64,000 nucleotides of DNA from Eudorina sp. 2006-703-Eu-15 (lineage: Eukaryota; Chlorophyta; Chlorophyceae; Chlamydomonadales; Volvocaceae), in contig BDSI01000047.1 of assembly GCA_003117195.1 (NCBI GenBank), positions 1 through 64,000 of the forward strand, in the 5' to 3' direction. Below, in pieces: positions 1-10,440 of this stretch. Made by a program: the position numbers and the translations under genes. Numbering within the stretch: position 1 is the first letter of the stretch; each line of letters begins with the position of its first letter. Under the pieces are notes generated by a model. That model saw only the letters and a list, made by a program, of their open reading frames with translations, had not been told where the DNA came from and did no database searches.

Positions 1-1084
1 CTAGCGTGTGATAGAGGGCCATAGACAATGATGAGATGGTAGACATCACTCACTCTCGGCCACCATGTTTATTTCCTGGTATGTGGCCGGACCCACTAGA
101 TGCCCAACCCGCGCTTGACGCACACATCTCGGGCTTCCCATTAACTGTGGCTCAAGCCCACTCACGCCGGGCGCGGACTGGGACCGACTGAATAGCCGGC
201 TGTCCAAGCAGGACTCCCCATTCTCAACCATTCTGTCCCGAACCTAATCGAACCTGCGACCTAATGGTCACAAATTTGATGCCTTAGCGAATGGCCAAGT
301 TCAGTGTCATACATACAGCAGGTCCAGCGTCGACCATAGACGATTGAGCATCAATCGGCTACATACGGGTCCAGCGTGGTGGTCGACCATACATAGACGA
401 ACAATCGCTACATACGGGTCCAACGTCGAACATATATAGACGATTGAGCAACAACCGCTACCTACAGCTAGCGAAAATAGACGATTGAGCAACAATCGGC
501 TACGTAAATATATATAATATTTATTATTATTATTATTATTATTTTATTATTACTAAAATATATATTTTTTTTCGCGTGCAATTATTAATGCGAATCGCAC
601 GCATGAAATACTCCGTAACGAAGCCTCTCGCTCCGGCGAAACCCGCCTTACTTTCCATGCTAGTACATTAAACATCTATATAACAATGTGCACAGAAGGT
701 GCTTACCTGATAAAGCCCTCAGCTATCAGCGCCTGCTAGCTGGCTTACGTTTTGTGTTGACTCAGAACTGCTGCCTTTGGAAAACTACTCAATCAAGTAG
801 AAGGATATATTAACCTATGTATGAAGCTGTAAGTTGATGGTTATCAGCAGCGGTATTATAGTTATGCAGTGGACCCTGCGGGTCATTGGTGACAGCCGCA
901 GCCTCTTCACACACACTGCAGAAACGATACTGCACCACCTGCCTTGGCACAGCAATATAAATTTATATAGCGATATTAACGGTCGTACATACGGGCCGTA
1001 CTGTTGAACTCCGCGCTTTGCCATGTCGCGATTGGGCCCCGTCGTCGGTGCGCAATGCGGACAAGAGCTTCAAGAACAATGTCC
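1..1084. repeat. Copy 1 of a 1.08 kb repeat (retroelement 3' region)
   Basis: This segment is repeated almost base for base at 1444-2537. Similarity stops abruptly after the shared AATGTCC at 1078-1084. Its last 60 bases match the 3' coding end of the methyltransferase gene that adjoins copy 2, so it is best read as a truncated second copy of the same element's 3' region. It may extend left beyond the window. It contains a short ATT run near 520-545. In the first 450 bases it lacks about nine single bases present in copy 2, mostly one base of a doublet. Confidence 0.85.
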
Positions 1085-1296
1085 TTGCAGTAGACAATCT
1101 AATGCCATGGTTGTAATAATGTCAGGATGTCGTAAGCTTGATCGTGAGGCAGAGGCAGAGCAGACGTCGGCCGACAACATGGTTCACAACGACAAGCCAT
1201 TGTTGATGATGAACTTTACAGGACGGAGCCAAAGTGACAAAGCAGACTTCATCATCTACATGCGATTGTTATGACCACCCGGGCATAACTTGCATA

Positions 1297-1443
1297 ACAT
1301 ACGCCAGAACACACACACGCACGACATATATAACACACACGACATAACACACACCAAAACACACGCCATAACTTGCACAACACACGCCATAACACATGCC
1401 AGAATTGCACACGCACACACCCTCGCACGCACCAAGGTTACAC
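1297..1443. repeat. CA-rich degenerate minisatellite
   Basis: Imperfect iterations of ACACACGCC, CATAAC and similar words separate the two 1.08 kb copies. No coding signal is visible. The stretch 1085-1296 just before it is unique sequence with no recognisable gene. Confidence 0.7.
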
Positions 1444-2537
1444 CTAGCGTGTGATAGAGGGCCATAGACAATGATGAGATGGTAGACATCACTCACTCCT
1501 CGGCCACCATGTTTATTTCCTGGTATGTGGCCGGACCCACTAGATGGCCCAACCCGCCGCTTGACGCACACATCTCGGGCTATCCCATTAACTGTGGCTC
1601 AAGGCCACTCACGCCGGGCGCGGACTGGGACCCGACTGAATAGCCGGGCTGTCCAAGCAGGACTCCCCAATTCTCAACCATTCTGTCCCGAACCTAATCG
1701 AACCTGCGACCTAATGGTCACAAATTTGATGCCTTAGCGAATGGCCAAGTTCAGTGTCATACATACAGCAGGTCCAGCGTCGACCATAGACGATTGAGCA
1801 TCAATCGGCTACATACGGGTCCAGCGTGGTGGTCGACCATACATAGACGAACAATCGGCTACATACGGGTCCAACGTCGAACATATATAGACGATTGAGC
1901 AACAACCGGCTACCTACAGCTAGCGAAAATAGACGATTGAGCAACAATCGGCTACGTAAATATATATAATATTTATTATTATTATTATTATTTATTATTA
2001 CTAAAATATATATTTTTTTCCGTGCAATTATTAATGCGAATCGCACGCATGAAATACTCCGTAACGAAGCCTCTCGCTCCGGCGGAAACCCGCCTTACTT
2101 TCCATGCTAGTACATTAAACATCTATATAACAATGTGCACAGAAGGTGCTTACCTGATAAAGCCTCAGCTATCAGCGCCTGCTAGCTGGCTTACGTTTTG
2201 TGTTGACTCAGAACTGCTGCCTTTGGAAAACTACTCAATCAAGTAGAAGGATATATTAACCTATGTATGAAGCTGTAAGTTGATGGTTATCAGCAGCGGT
2301 ATTATAGTTATGCAGTGGACCCCGCGGGTCATTGGTGACAGCCGCAGCCTCTTCACCACACACTAGTACTGCAGAAACGATACTGCACCACCTGCCTTGG
2401 CACAGCAATATAAATTTATATAGCGATATTAACGGTCGTACATACGGGCCGTACTGTTGAACTCCGCGCTTTGCCATGTCGCGATTGGGCCCCGTCGTCG
2501 GTGCGCAATGCGGACAAGAGCTTCAAGAACAATGTCC
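1444..2537. repeat. Copy 2 of the 1.08 kb repeat
   Basis: Near-identical to 1-1084. The right end (2416-2537) overlaps the C-terminal codons of the minus-strand methyltransferase gene, which shows that the repeat is the 3' part of the element carrying that gene. DIRS-type elements such as Volvox Kangaroo end in split direct repeats, but from this window alone I cannot show that these two copies have that arrangement. Confidence 0.85.
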
Positions 2538-3993
2538 ACTCCAGTACACACTGGAACCATGAATACCCCACAGCCGCCTTAAGCAACACGACTGCCTGTG
2601 TAACCCTTCCTGCTTGATACTCTCTCACACACTTAGAGAAGAACATGCCTTGCATGCTCTGCCCATCACGAACACCAAACGGTGGGTTCACATAAACATT
2701 GCCGCGCCACTCGTTCTGCTCTGCAAGGCCGTCTGCCTCCAAGTCAAAGAAGATCCGTGCACCAACACGTGTGTTGGCAGCAGCCGTCGAACAGGGGTCC
2801 AAATCGATTCCCCGTGGCTCAAACAGCCTCCTCACACGGTCCAGTATCTCATCTGGTGAGTACCATTCATTTGAGCGGCTCTGCAAGAACACAGGACGAC
2901 TGCAAACTGCACGGCTTCCCAGGTGGGTACAGTGAGCAGTGTCGTTCTGTGCTGGCTCCTCATCAACACCAGCAGTGACTCTGGCATCACCATCATCATC
3001 TCCATCATTCAAAACATGGTCATCGTTATCCATGGGTGCAGACATAGCTCCAACCATTTCTTGTACACAGTTCTCCACCAGCTTACCCGAAACCTTCTTG
3101 AGGCCTCCAGCACGCGCACGCTCCCAGGCCAGCGCCCAGGCGCGTACTGCTAAGTTTATGTCGTACCCAACCAGGGGCCGAACTTGTCGTTCACAAACTG
3201 GTAAAATGCTGCCAGCGGGCAGTGCGCGGATAAGGCGTCCAGCGGCAACCCAGCCCTGAGCCTGCCGCAACCCCATGCCAAGCCATGTGGCCGATGAAAC
3301 ATATTGTGTAAATGTGCTGCAGCCAGCCTGCTCGTACAGCCTTCCATCATGAATATCCAGGAGCCCACAAGCCGCCTCGGCGAAAAATCCAGACGCTGCG
3401 CTGAACAGACGAGACTCTGCATCACCCAAGTTAGTTGCTGGGGCCATGTAGTGAAGCCCCGCACAAGACGCCAGTCCGGAACTGCACACATACACACACA
3501 GCAACGTAGTTTGGTGAATTGGATTATGTTCTTGGAAACATACAGTGTTCTCTCTTCTCTCTTGTGTACTGTATGTACACATGTGCATTGCTCACACAGC
3601 AGCACCGGCCTAATTTGTATTGCAGGCATGAACATAGCACCGTGCCATGCAGGCCCAACAGTGAACATGAACTTACTCGCTTGTCCGGTTGTTGCGCTGT
3701 ACCATCGCCACCGGTGCTGCTGCTGGCGCTACTACTGTGCCGGCAGCCACATCCTCATCCTCACGGTGCAACAGGAATGCACCGACACAAGCAAAGGTGG
3801 CTGTGTGCTCATCATTATTGTTGCCCATACTTGTCGTGTTGCTGATGTTGCTGACTCCACCTCGCGGCCCGTCGCTCGCACGCCCCGTACTGCAAGCTGC
3901 TGGCCGTTCACTGTGCGGCTGTGTTGTGGACTCGAGCACCAGGCGGTGGTTGACTGGGGTCGTGGGAAGTGTTGGAAGCTTGGTCGTTAGTCC
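2416..3993 (-). CDS. Retroelement-borne Dam-like N6-adenine DNA methyltransferase with bacterial-type N-terminal helical domain (5' end unresolved)
   Basis: Two exons can be joined in phase: 3677-3993 and 2416-3481, with intron 3482-3676 (donor GTAAGT, acceptor TGTGCAG). The C-terminal half begins at EWYSPDEIL, followed by a LDPCS segment and the catalytic-type YVNPPFG motif. This is the layout of the phage DNA N-6-adenine methyltransferase family (PF05869). Before it lies a helical segment (FTQYVSSATWLGMGLRQA ... LPVCERQVRPL) that resembles the N-terminal module of prophage/ParB-like bacterial proteins. The upstream exon is a low-complexity linker ending in an acidic stretch. Adenine methyltransferase domains are a known cargo of DIRS-type tyrosine-recombinase retroelements, including Volvox Kangaroo. 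No reverse transcriptase or recombinase is visible beside it here. The true start lies upstream of 3993; an open but unassigned stretch continues to about 4209. The protein ends inside repeat copy 2. Confidence 0.7.
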
Positions 3994-4232
3994 CTGGAGG
4001 CCACACACAGGTACGCATACACACACGCATGTTAATGCAACTAATCGTGCTCTCTTCATGCATGTGTCATAAATTAAACACTCTTCATGACTGACTGCAA
4101 GTTGCCGTACATGCGAGGAGCAAACACAAACCAGTGTGTGAGTCGAACCCCTGTGTGGCCTGCACACCCACGACCAATGTTGATGAAGGCTTCTTGCAGG
4201 TGAGAACACAGCATCTTGAAAAGCTTTTGGCC

Positions 4233-4310
4233 GCGCCGTGACTCAATTGGTATAGAGACCCGTACTAATCAAGGTCATCAGTTCGATCCTGGACGATCAC
4301 TATTCGCGGC
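4233..4310 (+). other. tRNA-like sequence with A and B box (tRNA pseudogene or SINE head)
   Basis: TGACTCAATTGG resembles a pol III A box, and GTTCGATCC 40 bases later is a perfect B box. GCCGCG before and CGCGGC after could form an acceptor-like stem, but about 11 extra bases sit between the T arm and that stem, and the T stem has only four good pairs. It is therefore not an intact tRNA. It lies just upstream of an LTR-retroelement coding tail. Confidence 0.45.
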
Positions 4311-4378
4311 GTATTACTACTCCAAAAACCCTGCTAGGGACGCATGTGCTGGAGTCGGTCTGCCGTGTATCACATGAC

Positions 4379-4504
4379 GTGACGCTATGTCTGGTTGAAA
4401 CCGCTCGTGGTAGGGGAGGCAAGGCGGAGTGGACTGTGCAATACCCCAACTGCGAGGGCGCAGTGAGGAAAGAGGATGTTCCCTTCAGGAGGGGGAGAGT
4501 GTAA
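4379..4504 (+). pseudogene. C-terminal tail of a retroelement pol polyprotein
   Basis: An open frame of 41 codons ends in TAA at 4502-4504 with the tail WTVQYPNCEG ... VPFRRGRV. It runs into a purine tract and then a sequence with LTR features. Position and basic C terminus suggest the end of an integrase/pol polyprotein. No upstream pol domain is present; the reading frame is interrupted within 130 bases. Confidence 0.45.
4487..4499 (+). promoter_or_regulatory. Polypurine tract
   Basis: AGGAGGGGGAGAG lies immediately before a TGTAACAC sequence, the expected arrangement of the plus-strand primer site and the first bases of a 3' LTR. Confidence 0.5.
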
Positions 4505-4869
4505 CACGGCAGTGTAGCCGTTAAGATATAAGCCTAGGAATGATGGTGCCCCAAGGCTTTCCCTTTACTCTGTGTATTCGTTCATGGGTCCATTTGTGTG
4601 CATCTGTGAACGGGTACAAGTGCAAGTGTTTGTTACCATGGCGCACGTGCACATGTTACAAGTGCACGGCGTTTGTTACCACTATAACAGAGTATATTTA
4701 CTATTTTTTATTGTCCGAACGATGCGCGTTACCTATACCGTGTATATAAGGCAGCCTCCGCACCCTATTTAATTAAATCGTAATAATAACATCGATCATA
4801 CGTCGTTCTTTATGGTCCAGGCAGCCAGCCTACACGCCAATTGTGCCAGCCTACACGCCAATTGTAACA
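4500..4869 (+). mobile_element. Probable 3' or remnant LTR
   Basis: It starts TGTAACACGG directly after the polypurine tract and contains a TATA-like GTATATAAGG near 4740. It could end at the TGTAACA around 4863-4869 (TG...CA ends); the right boundary is a guess. Near the end a 21-base unit (GCCAGCCTACACGCC...) is directly duplicated at 4824-4844 and 4845-4865. No second LTR was found in the window, so this may be a solo or truncated element. Confidence 0.5.
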
Positions 4870-5319
4870 ACCGTACGGCATAGCGTACACAGTATAAGTA
4901 AATATCAAAGAGCCCGCACAACATCTCGAGTAGCCTTTGTCACCAAACGCTACACCAATTGTAACCGTGACCGTCCCCACTAGGAGACTGTGCGTGTTTG
5001 TGTACCCAAATGTTTACATCCAATTCCATCAATCAATAAGAAAAATCAATTCAGAGATCGTATGCAATGAAGCAACATCTCCAGTAAATATGGTTGCCGG
5101 AGCTAGCATCGCAGTTCGGGGTCTAGAAGCGGGCGGAGGGCATTACGTACGGCACAGATGCCGGAAAGCGTACACCAACAATGCCGAGACGGCTCATGCA
5201 TGCGGGACACATATCCGGGCAGTTTATGTTTTCAGGGGTTATTTATTTGGTGAATGGAAGCAGTAGTAGGTACGTACACACTACAGCCCGCTCTTGCTTT
5301 CCGTTCTGACGTAATCTTT
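4870..5319. other. Intergenic, nothing recognised
   Basis: AT-balanced sequence with short open frames only. The phrase CACCAATTGTAACC near 4950 echoes the end of the preceding LTR-like sequence. No gene signal. Confidence 0.5.
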
Positions 5320-6005
5320 TTGCAACGCGATTATTTTGCGAGGCCAGAAAATAATTTAATTTTCATTGTGAAAACGCAATAGTTTTGTGAGGCGTCGACC
5401 GGAGTTTATTTACAAACTTTTAAAATTTGCGAGCTCGTGAGCCGTATATGATAGTTTGCGAACTCGCATTTTACCGCTGGCCAAGTGCGCAAGGGTGTGC
5501 CCGGCCCAACTTTAGCTTGCACCTAGGTAAGGGTGCCGGTATACTGGGAGCCATAATTACTTCACGCCCCCCATCCGCCCCACGGCCATGGGCTTGGCCT
5601 TGGGCTGCTTCCCTTTCACAGTGAACTTCCCAGGACGCCCCCCCCCTTGCAGCAGCCCGCCCACCCGTTCCCTGTGCTGCCCTTCGTCCCCGCGTGCCAC
5701 GGCCCCTTGCAGGCTGAGACGGGCCGGCCCCCCCCGCCGTTGCCGCCTCCACTCCCCGACCGGCCGCGCGCGCCGTAGCCGCAGCCCGCATGCCCGTTCC
5801 CCGCCGTCCCCCCGGGTCCGGCCCCGCCCCCGGCACGCAGCCCTGGGCCCCGCCATCTATTTATTTTCGCAAGAAAAATTTGCGAGGTGCCTTTGGAGTT
5901 TTTTATTGAAACTTTGAATATTTGCGAGGGACCCCTTCGAGTTTGTTTTGACACTTTGCGAGGTCCCAAACAGATAGTTAATATTTATTCGCAAAAAGAT
6001 TGCGT
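5320..6005. repeat. Cluster of TTTGCGAGG motifs flanking a GC-rich block
   Basis: The word TTTGCGAG or close variants recurs at about 5334, 5384, 5426, 5455, 5879, 5921 and 5954, with inverse TTCGCAA words near 5866 and 5988. The copies sit in AT-rich DNA on both sides of a very GC-rich block (about 5540-5860) that encodes nothing convincing. See findings. Confidence 0.6.
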
Positions 6006-6773
6006 CGGTACGGTAACAGCATGTCAAGAGCAGGCTACGTACATACACCGACAGCGGACCATGATGTAAGCACAAAGGCGTAACCCGAGATGACTCAGGG
6101 CGGTAAGCCTGGCTTACACTCCCCCTTAGAACCGAAGCATCAATCCGCGCCCGTCTATCAGGGTGACACGGAGCCCGTACTCTACTTGAGAGTCGATCCT
6201 TACGTAATTATGCTGTTTACGTACCCCATACAGATCGAACTGATAACCTCGGCTTTGCCTACGGTTGATGGGCCATAGGGGCCGGAGAAGGCCGAGGACG
6301 CACTGACGATGGACAGCAACAATCGGCCTACATACAGCCGGAATGCAAGGCCGCCGTCCAACGCCAGCAGCACGGCTCTTAGCGCTACAATGATCTCCGA
6401 AAAGTACTAACATACACAGACGCTTCTGCCTTCCAACAGGAGCCACCCGCGGGCTCCAAAACCACAGACGCACGCTCGTCTGTTATACACCGCAGAGAAC
6501 CTTGGGTTTCCTCACAATACTCACAAGCTCAGGAAACTTGTACGTTTGTTTCCAACCCAGGGATTAATGGTCATACGGCTCGAATATGCAAAAGTATCGC
6601 CCGTCCCTCTGAAAGCGGCAGGCAGACCCCTGGCTGGGTAGCTTTAGCTTCTAACCTCATCACTGTACTAGTACTACTCACCGTGCGGTGGCGGGAGGTG
6701 CAAAGGCCAGGGGAAACCCATAACCTCTCCACCCCCGCCCCCTTAACACACGCATCGGTTTACGACCGAGGCG
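6006..6773. other. Intergenic, nothing recognised
   Basis: No open frame with coding character, no family similarity that I can see, and no strong repeat. Confidence 0.5.
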
Positions 6774-6893
<120 letters not shown>

Positions 6894-6897
6894 TCAC

Positions 6898-7149
6898 TGT
6901 GACCTCCTCAGCGATGACATCATCCATTTCGATGTTGTCCTGCACGGCGTCCTCTACGTCCACAGCAGCAGATTCCGCCTCCCTCGTCATGTGCTGGGCC
7001 AGCTGTAGGACATCGCTCTCTGCCATCGTGGGGGCAGCTGAAGCCAAGGCCGCAATGACAGCCTTTCCCACATCCAATGATGTTGTGTCATGTTCGTTTA
7101 TATTGCCTGACCATATAGACCATACAGCAAAACCAACAGCATATGTCAA
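6898..7149 (-). CDS. Possible isolated exon, unknown protein
   Basis: An open minus-strand frame with coding-like composition (SLDVGKAVIAALASAAPTM, then an acidic stretch ending DDVIAEEVT) stops at a GTGAGT site at 6892-6897. Only the part from about 7085 downward looks coding. No start codon, upstream exon or partner exon could be identified, and surrounding DNA is repeat-rich. It may be a piece of a dead transposon or host gene. Confidence 0.25.
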
Positions 7150-7410
7150 TGAACGACAGAGATACTAAATTTGATGGAGGGGATGACGCGTCAAACGTCT
7201 CCATTCCTAGGCTACTGGGTTCTTAGTGGCTACCAGGTAGTATCAACATAGAAGTGCGTGGCAGCTGCACAACATGCCGTACACCATCCATATGGCACAG
7301 ATACGTGCCTCATAAAGGCTTTACACAGCATCTCGGGTGCGTGCGTGGCCTTTCCACTCTACAAGAGTGTGTGAAGGCGGCAAGACATGCCGCAAGACAT
7401 ACACTTAGTC

Positions 7411-7745
7411 AGGTCAGGTGTCACTACCGCGATTTGGCGATTTAAGGTCCTGGGTTCGAGTCCTAGGGTGACCCCCGACAATGTTCGGTTGCATGCGATT
7501 ATGGCTAGCTGCTGAGGTGTGGAGTTGAGATCACAGTTGATCGATTGAGATCCGCACGCTAGATTGCTGGCGATTGTTGAACCCTCTGTCTCTGCGGATG
7601 TGCTGGTGAATGGATGGAACAAACGTCGGTTCGTATGGCGTAGGTTCGGTGTGATGATGTTGAAGGTGTCCTATAGCATCATATAAAACCGCGACATAAA
7701 CCCCTTAGGCAGGGCCCGGAAGCCTGTCACACTGTAACCAAAAAA
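7411..7745 (+). mobile_element. SINE-like repeat, copy A (tRNA-like head, body, A-rich end)
   Basis: CTGGGTTCGAGTCCTAG at about 7450-7468 forms a five-pair T arm around a B box. It is followed by GGTGACC, which pairs partly with GGTCAGG at about 7411. A body of about 270 bases follows and recurs at 10134-10440. The copy ends CACTGTAACC followed by seven A residues. A tRNA-derived head, unique body and A tail are the hallmarks of a SINE. The D arm is not recognisable. Confidence 0.55.
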
Positions 7746-8825
7746 ATACACCTCGATCCTCACCGCCAACGAGTTGGCGCAGGGCCATGAAGCTCGTGTA
7801 CTGTTTCCTCGCGAGACTTATTAACGTCATCTTGTCTTCATGGCCGTCGTCAAGACAGAGGTCCAGTTCCGTTGCAAACCAGGCCGCTAGGTCGCGCTTG
7901 AATCCCAGTGCCATGATTGTATTGACCTGGTGGATTGAGCACATTGCACCTCAATTCATATTATAAGTGCAGCCGCGTCAAGGCGGCACGTAAGAAATGA
8001 CTGTGCGCACACACGAACCAATGGTTCGCGTCTCACGTGCGCCTGGCTTCTTGATGTGCACAGCCAAAACTCACCTGCTCTTTCCTTTCTATATCCATAA
8101 TATAATTATTTGCATTGATAGCGCTGGCCTTTCCTGGTGAACCCATTCTGGCGATGAACGAGACTTATAGGGCGGAACAGGTGTCAGCTCAGCAGCTGAT
8201 TGGAAATGCTCTAATAACAATATCCAGTATCGAGGATATGAAATCGACAAATGTGAAGGACGCTCTGGTAACGCGTTAGCGGCGTCTGGTTCAGACGCGT
8301 TAAGACGTCAGAACGAGCTCCTTAATTTTTGCACCTGTTACAATACAATCCTCTGCGTGGAATAAGATAGATGCATGCAGTGACAATTCATTAGACGCCT
8401 AGTCAACAGCGTTTGAACATGGGTGCGGTCCCACCAAAAGTCGAAATCATTACTGTTTCGTTATGAGAGTAATGAGCCAGTACTTAAACAAGCGAACACC
8501 TGGTAACAGACTCGAACGATAATGTGCTCGGCCACCTCGTACACAGTCGCCCGCTAACAAGCGACAACACCAGAGGACTGTGTTAGTTTAGTCGTTTGCG
8601 TTGCATAGTCTCAGGATAAAGTACTAATCTATCAAAAATGCAAACTTTCAATCCCCTTCAGCTGCCTTCAGGTGATGCAGATTCTCAACTTACCATATAA
8701 CAAATGTTGGAGGCAAGGAACCTTTGGTCATAGCCCGGGTGCCACGAATCTCTCAGTTCTCACACGGCGGCCACGCGTATATCGTATCACAACCCTGTTA
8801 AATTCGATGTACAGTATTGGGTGAG
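7746..8825. other. Intergenic, nothing recognised
   Basis: About 1.1 kb of balanced composition without a convincing exon on either strand. A short minus-strand frame at 7705-7944 overlaps the SINE-like body and has no supporting signal. Confidence 0.45.
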
Positions 8826-8903
8826 CATTACATTCATTACAAGCTTGGAAACACGACCAAGCGTGTAATTGGAAACACGACCAAGCGTGTAATGAATGTA
8901 ATG
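8826..8903. repeat. Nested palindrome with internal 24 bp duplication
   Basis: Perfect 16-base inverted arms CATTACATTCATTACA (8826-8841) and its complement (8888-8903) enclose two direct copies of a 24-base unit starting TTGGAAACACGACCAAGC. Each unit itself contains small inverted pairs (CTTGG/CCAAG and ACACG/CGTGT). It could be a foldback MITE relic. Confidence 0.8.
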
Positions 8904-10133
8904 AGCGCGGTACAAAGGAACAACGCAAAAGCAGCGCATAAGCTCGAGCGCCTTGACGCACCGCCTAACCCAATAACCAGGATACCCGGTTCCCCTAGCA
9001 AACCCCTCCTGCGGCGAGCGCAGCGCGGAAAGCCAAAGCCAAACGGGGTTAAATGCAAATAACCGCATCGCAGCCCTAGCTAGGGGGATTGCTTCTTGGC
9101 TCACGGCCTCCGGTTCCCATTTTCCCGCATGCGCGCGGCAGACCCCGCGCCTTCCGACTGCCGTTGCTAGAGCGTCGTGACTCTATCCACCACCATGGAC
9201 ACCGCTAAGCGCACGCTTCGTTTGCCCGTCGTCAACCACTGCAGCGTCACTGTTGAAGTTTAGCAACCGTGCGGGTGCAGCCAAATCCTGTGCCGCCATC
9301 ACCCTATCCTCCCAACAGTTGTCCATGTTGCCGGCAAAAAACCTGATCCTCACCGCCACCCAGCCAACCGCGCCGCTGTCATCACCGACGCCACGCCGCC
9401 TGAGTTGTATGGCTGGGCGTCGCCGACGCCGACGCCAACACCACCCGGCCTCGCTCGGCTGTTGCCTTACCTGCGAGGCCCCGCATCACTCACGCCAGCA
9501 CTGCTAAGCCTTGCGCCGTGCCCTACTTCTCTGTCGATGGTCGTGTAGCTGCTCGGCCATGCACGCACCCAATATCATGCTCCACTGCTGCTGACACCGC
9601 TCCACAAGGCTTCTCTAAGCCGTAACCTAAGCCCCACAACCTGCCAGCGAGGCCGCCGCCGCGGCTGATAACCTTCGCGTCACCGTCACCTGAAACCTGC
9701 AACCCATGCAGCCATGCTACCATCAGTAGCACCGATAAGCCAAACCGCCGTCAAATAAGCGGCCGCACGCACCACAAAGTCCATCACCGCCGTCGCCCAA
9801 GCATTGCAAGCCAACTATCCATGACACTACCACCGGCGCCGTCAAGCCCGGCACAGCCACGACCCGGACCTCACAAATCCAAATTGCTGCCGCCGCCACA
9901 TGCATGAAAGTCCAGCTCCGCCTTTGCCTGAGACCCCGTTGCCGCAGCGCCACGGTACCCCTGAGCACCACAGCCTCGCACAATTGCTAAGGGCGCCGCG
10001 AAGCCCAGCGCTGCCGTCGGACGAGACCCGCAGCCCGGCACTGCCGATTTTCACACCGTTAGGCCGTAAGGCCGAGCGACGCCGTCGCATGTGCTGTACA
10101 TCCCGTGCTACTGTCGCCGCCACATCTAAGCCC
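8904..10133. repeat. Degenerate C-rich phrase repeats, left part
   Basis: From about 9240 the sequence is a loose iteration of GCCGCC, AAGCCCAGC and CACCGCCGTC phrases without a sustained reading frame. It looks like a decayed tandem array or decayed GC-rich coding DNA. The first 330 bases hold nothing recognised. Confidence 0.35.
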
Positions 10134-10440
10134 AGGGTGACCCCCGACATTGTTCGGGAGCATGAGATTATGGCTAGCTGCTGAGATGTGGAGTTGAGAT
10201 CACAGTTGATGGATTGAGATTCGCACGCTAGATCGGTGGCGATTGCTGAACCCTCTGTCTCTACGGATGTGCGGGTGAATGAATGAGGTGGGATCCTTAG
10301 TTGGCAGGATCAACCGCCTTGGACCCTCGGTTCGTATGGCGTAGGTTCGGTGTGATGATGGTTGAAGGTGTCCTATAGCATCATATAAAACCGCGACAGA
10401 AAACCCTTAGGCAGGGCCCGGAAGCCCATCCACACTGTAA
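10134..10440 (+). mobile_element. SINE-like repeat, copy B (5' truncated)
   Basis: Matches the body of copy A from GGGTGACCCCCGACA to CACTGTAAC, with an extra segment of about 40 bases (GTGGGATCCTTAGTTGGCAG...) near 10285-10325. The tRNA-like head present in copy A is absent. It interrupts the C-rich degenerate region, so it inserted after that region formed. Confidence 0.7.

Noticed and set aside
4233..4310. Functional tRNA gene
   Set aside because: The T stem is imperfect and extra bases separate it from the acceptor-like stem.
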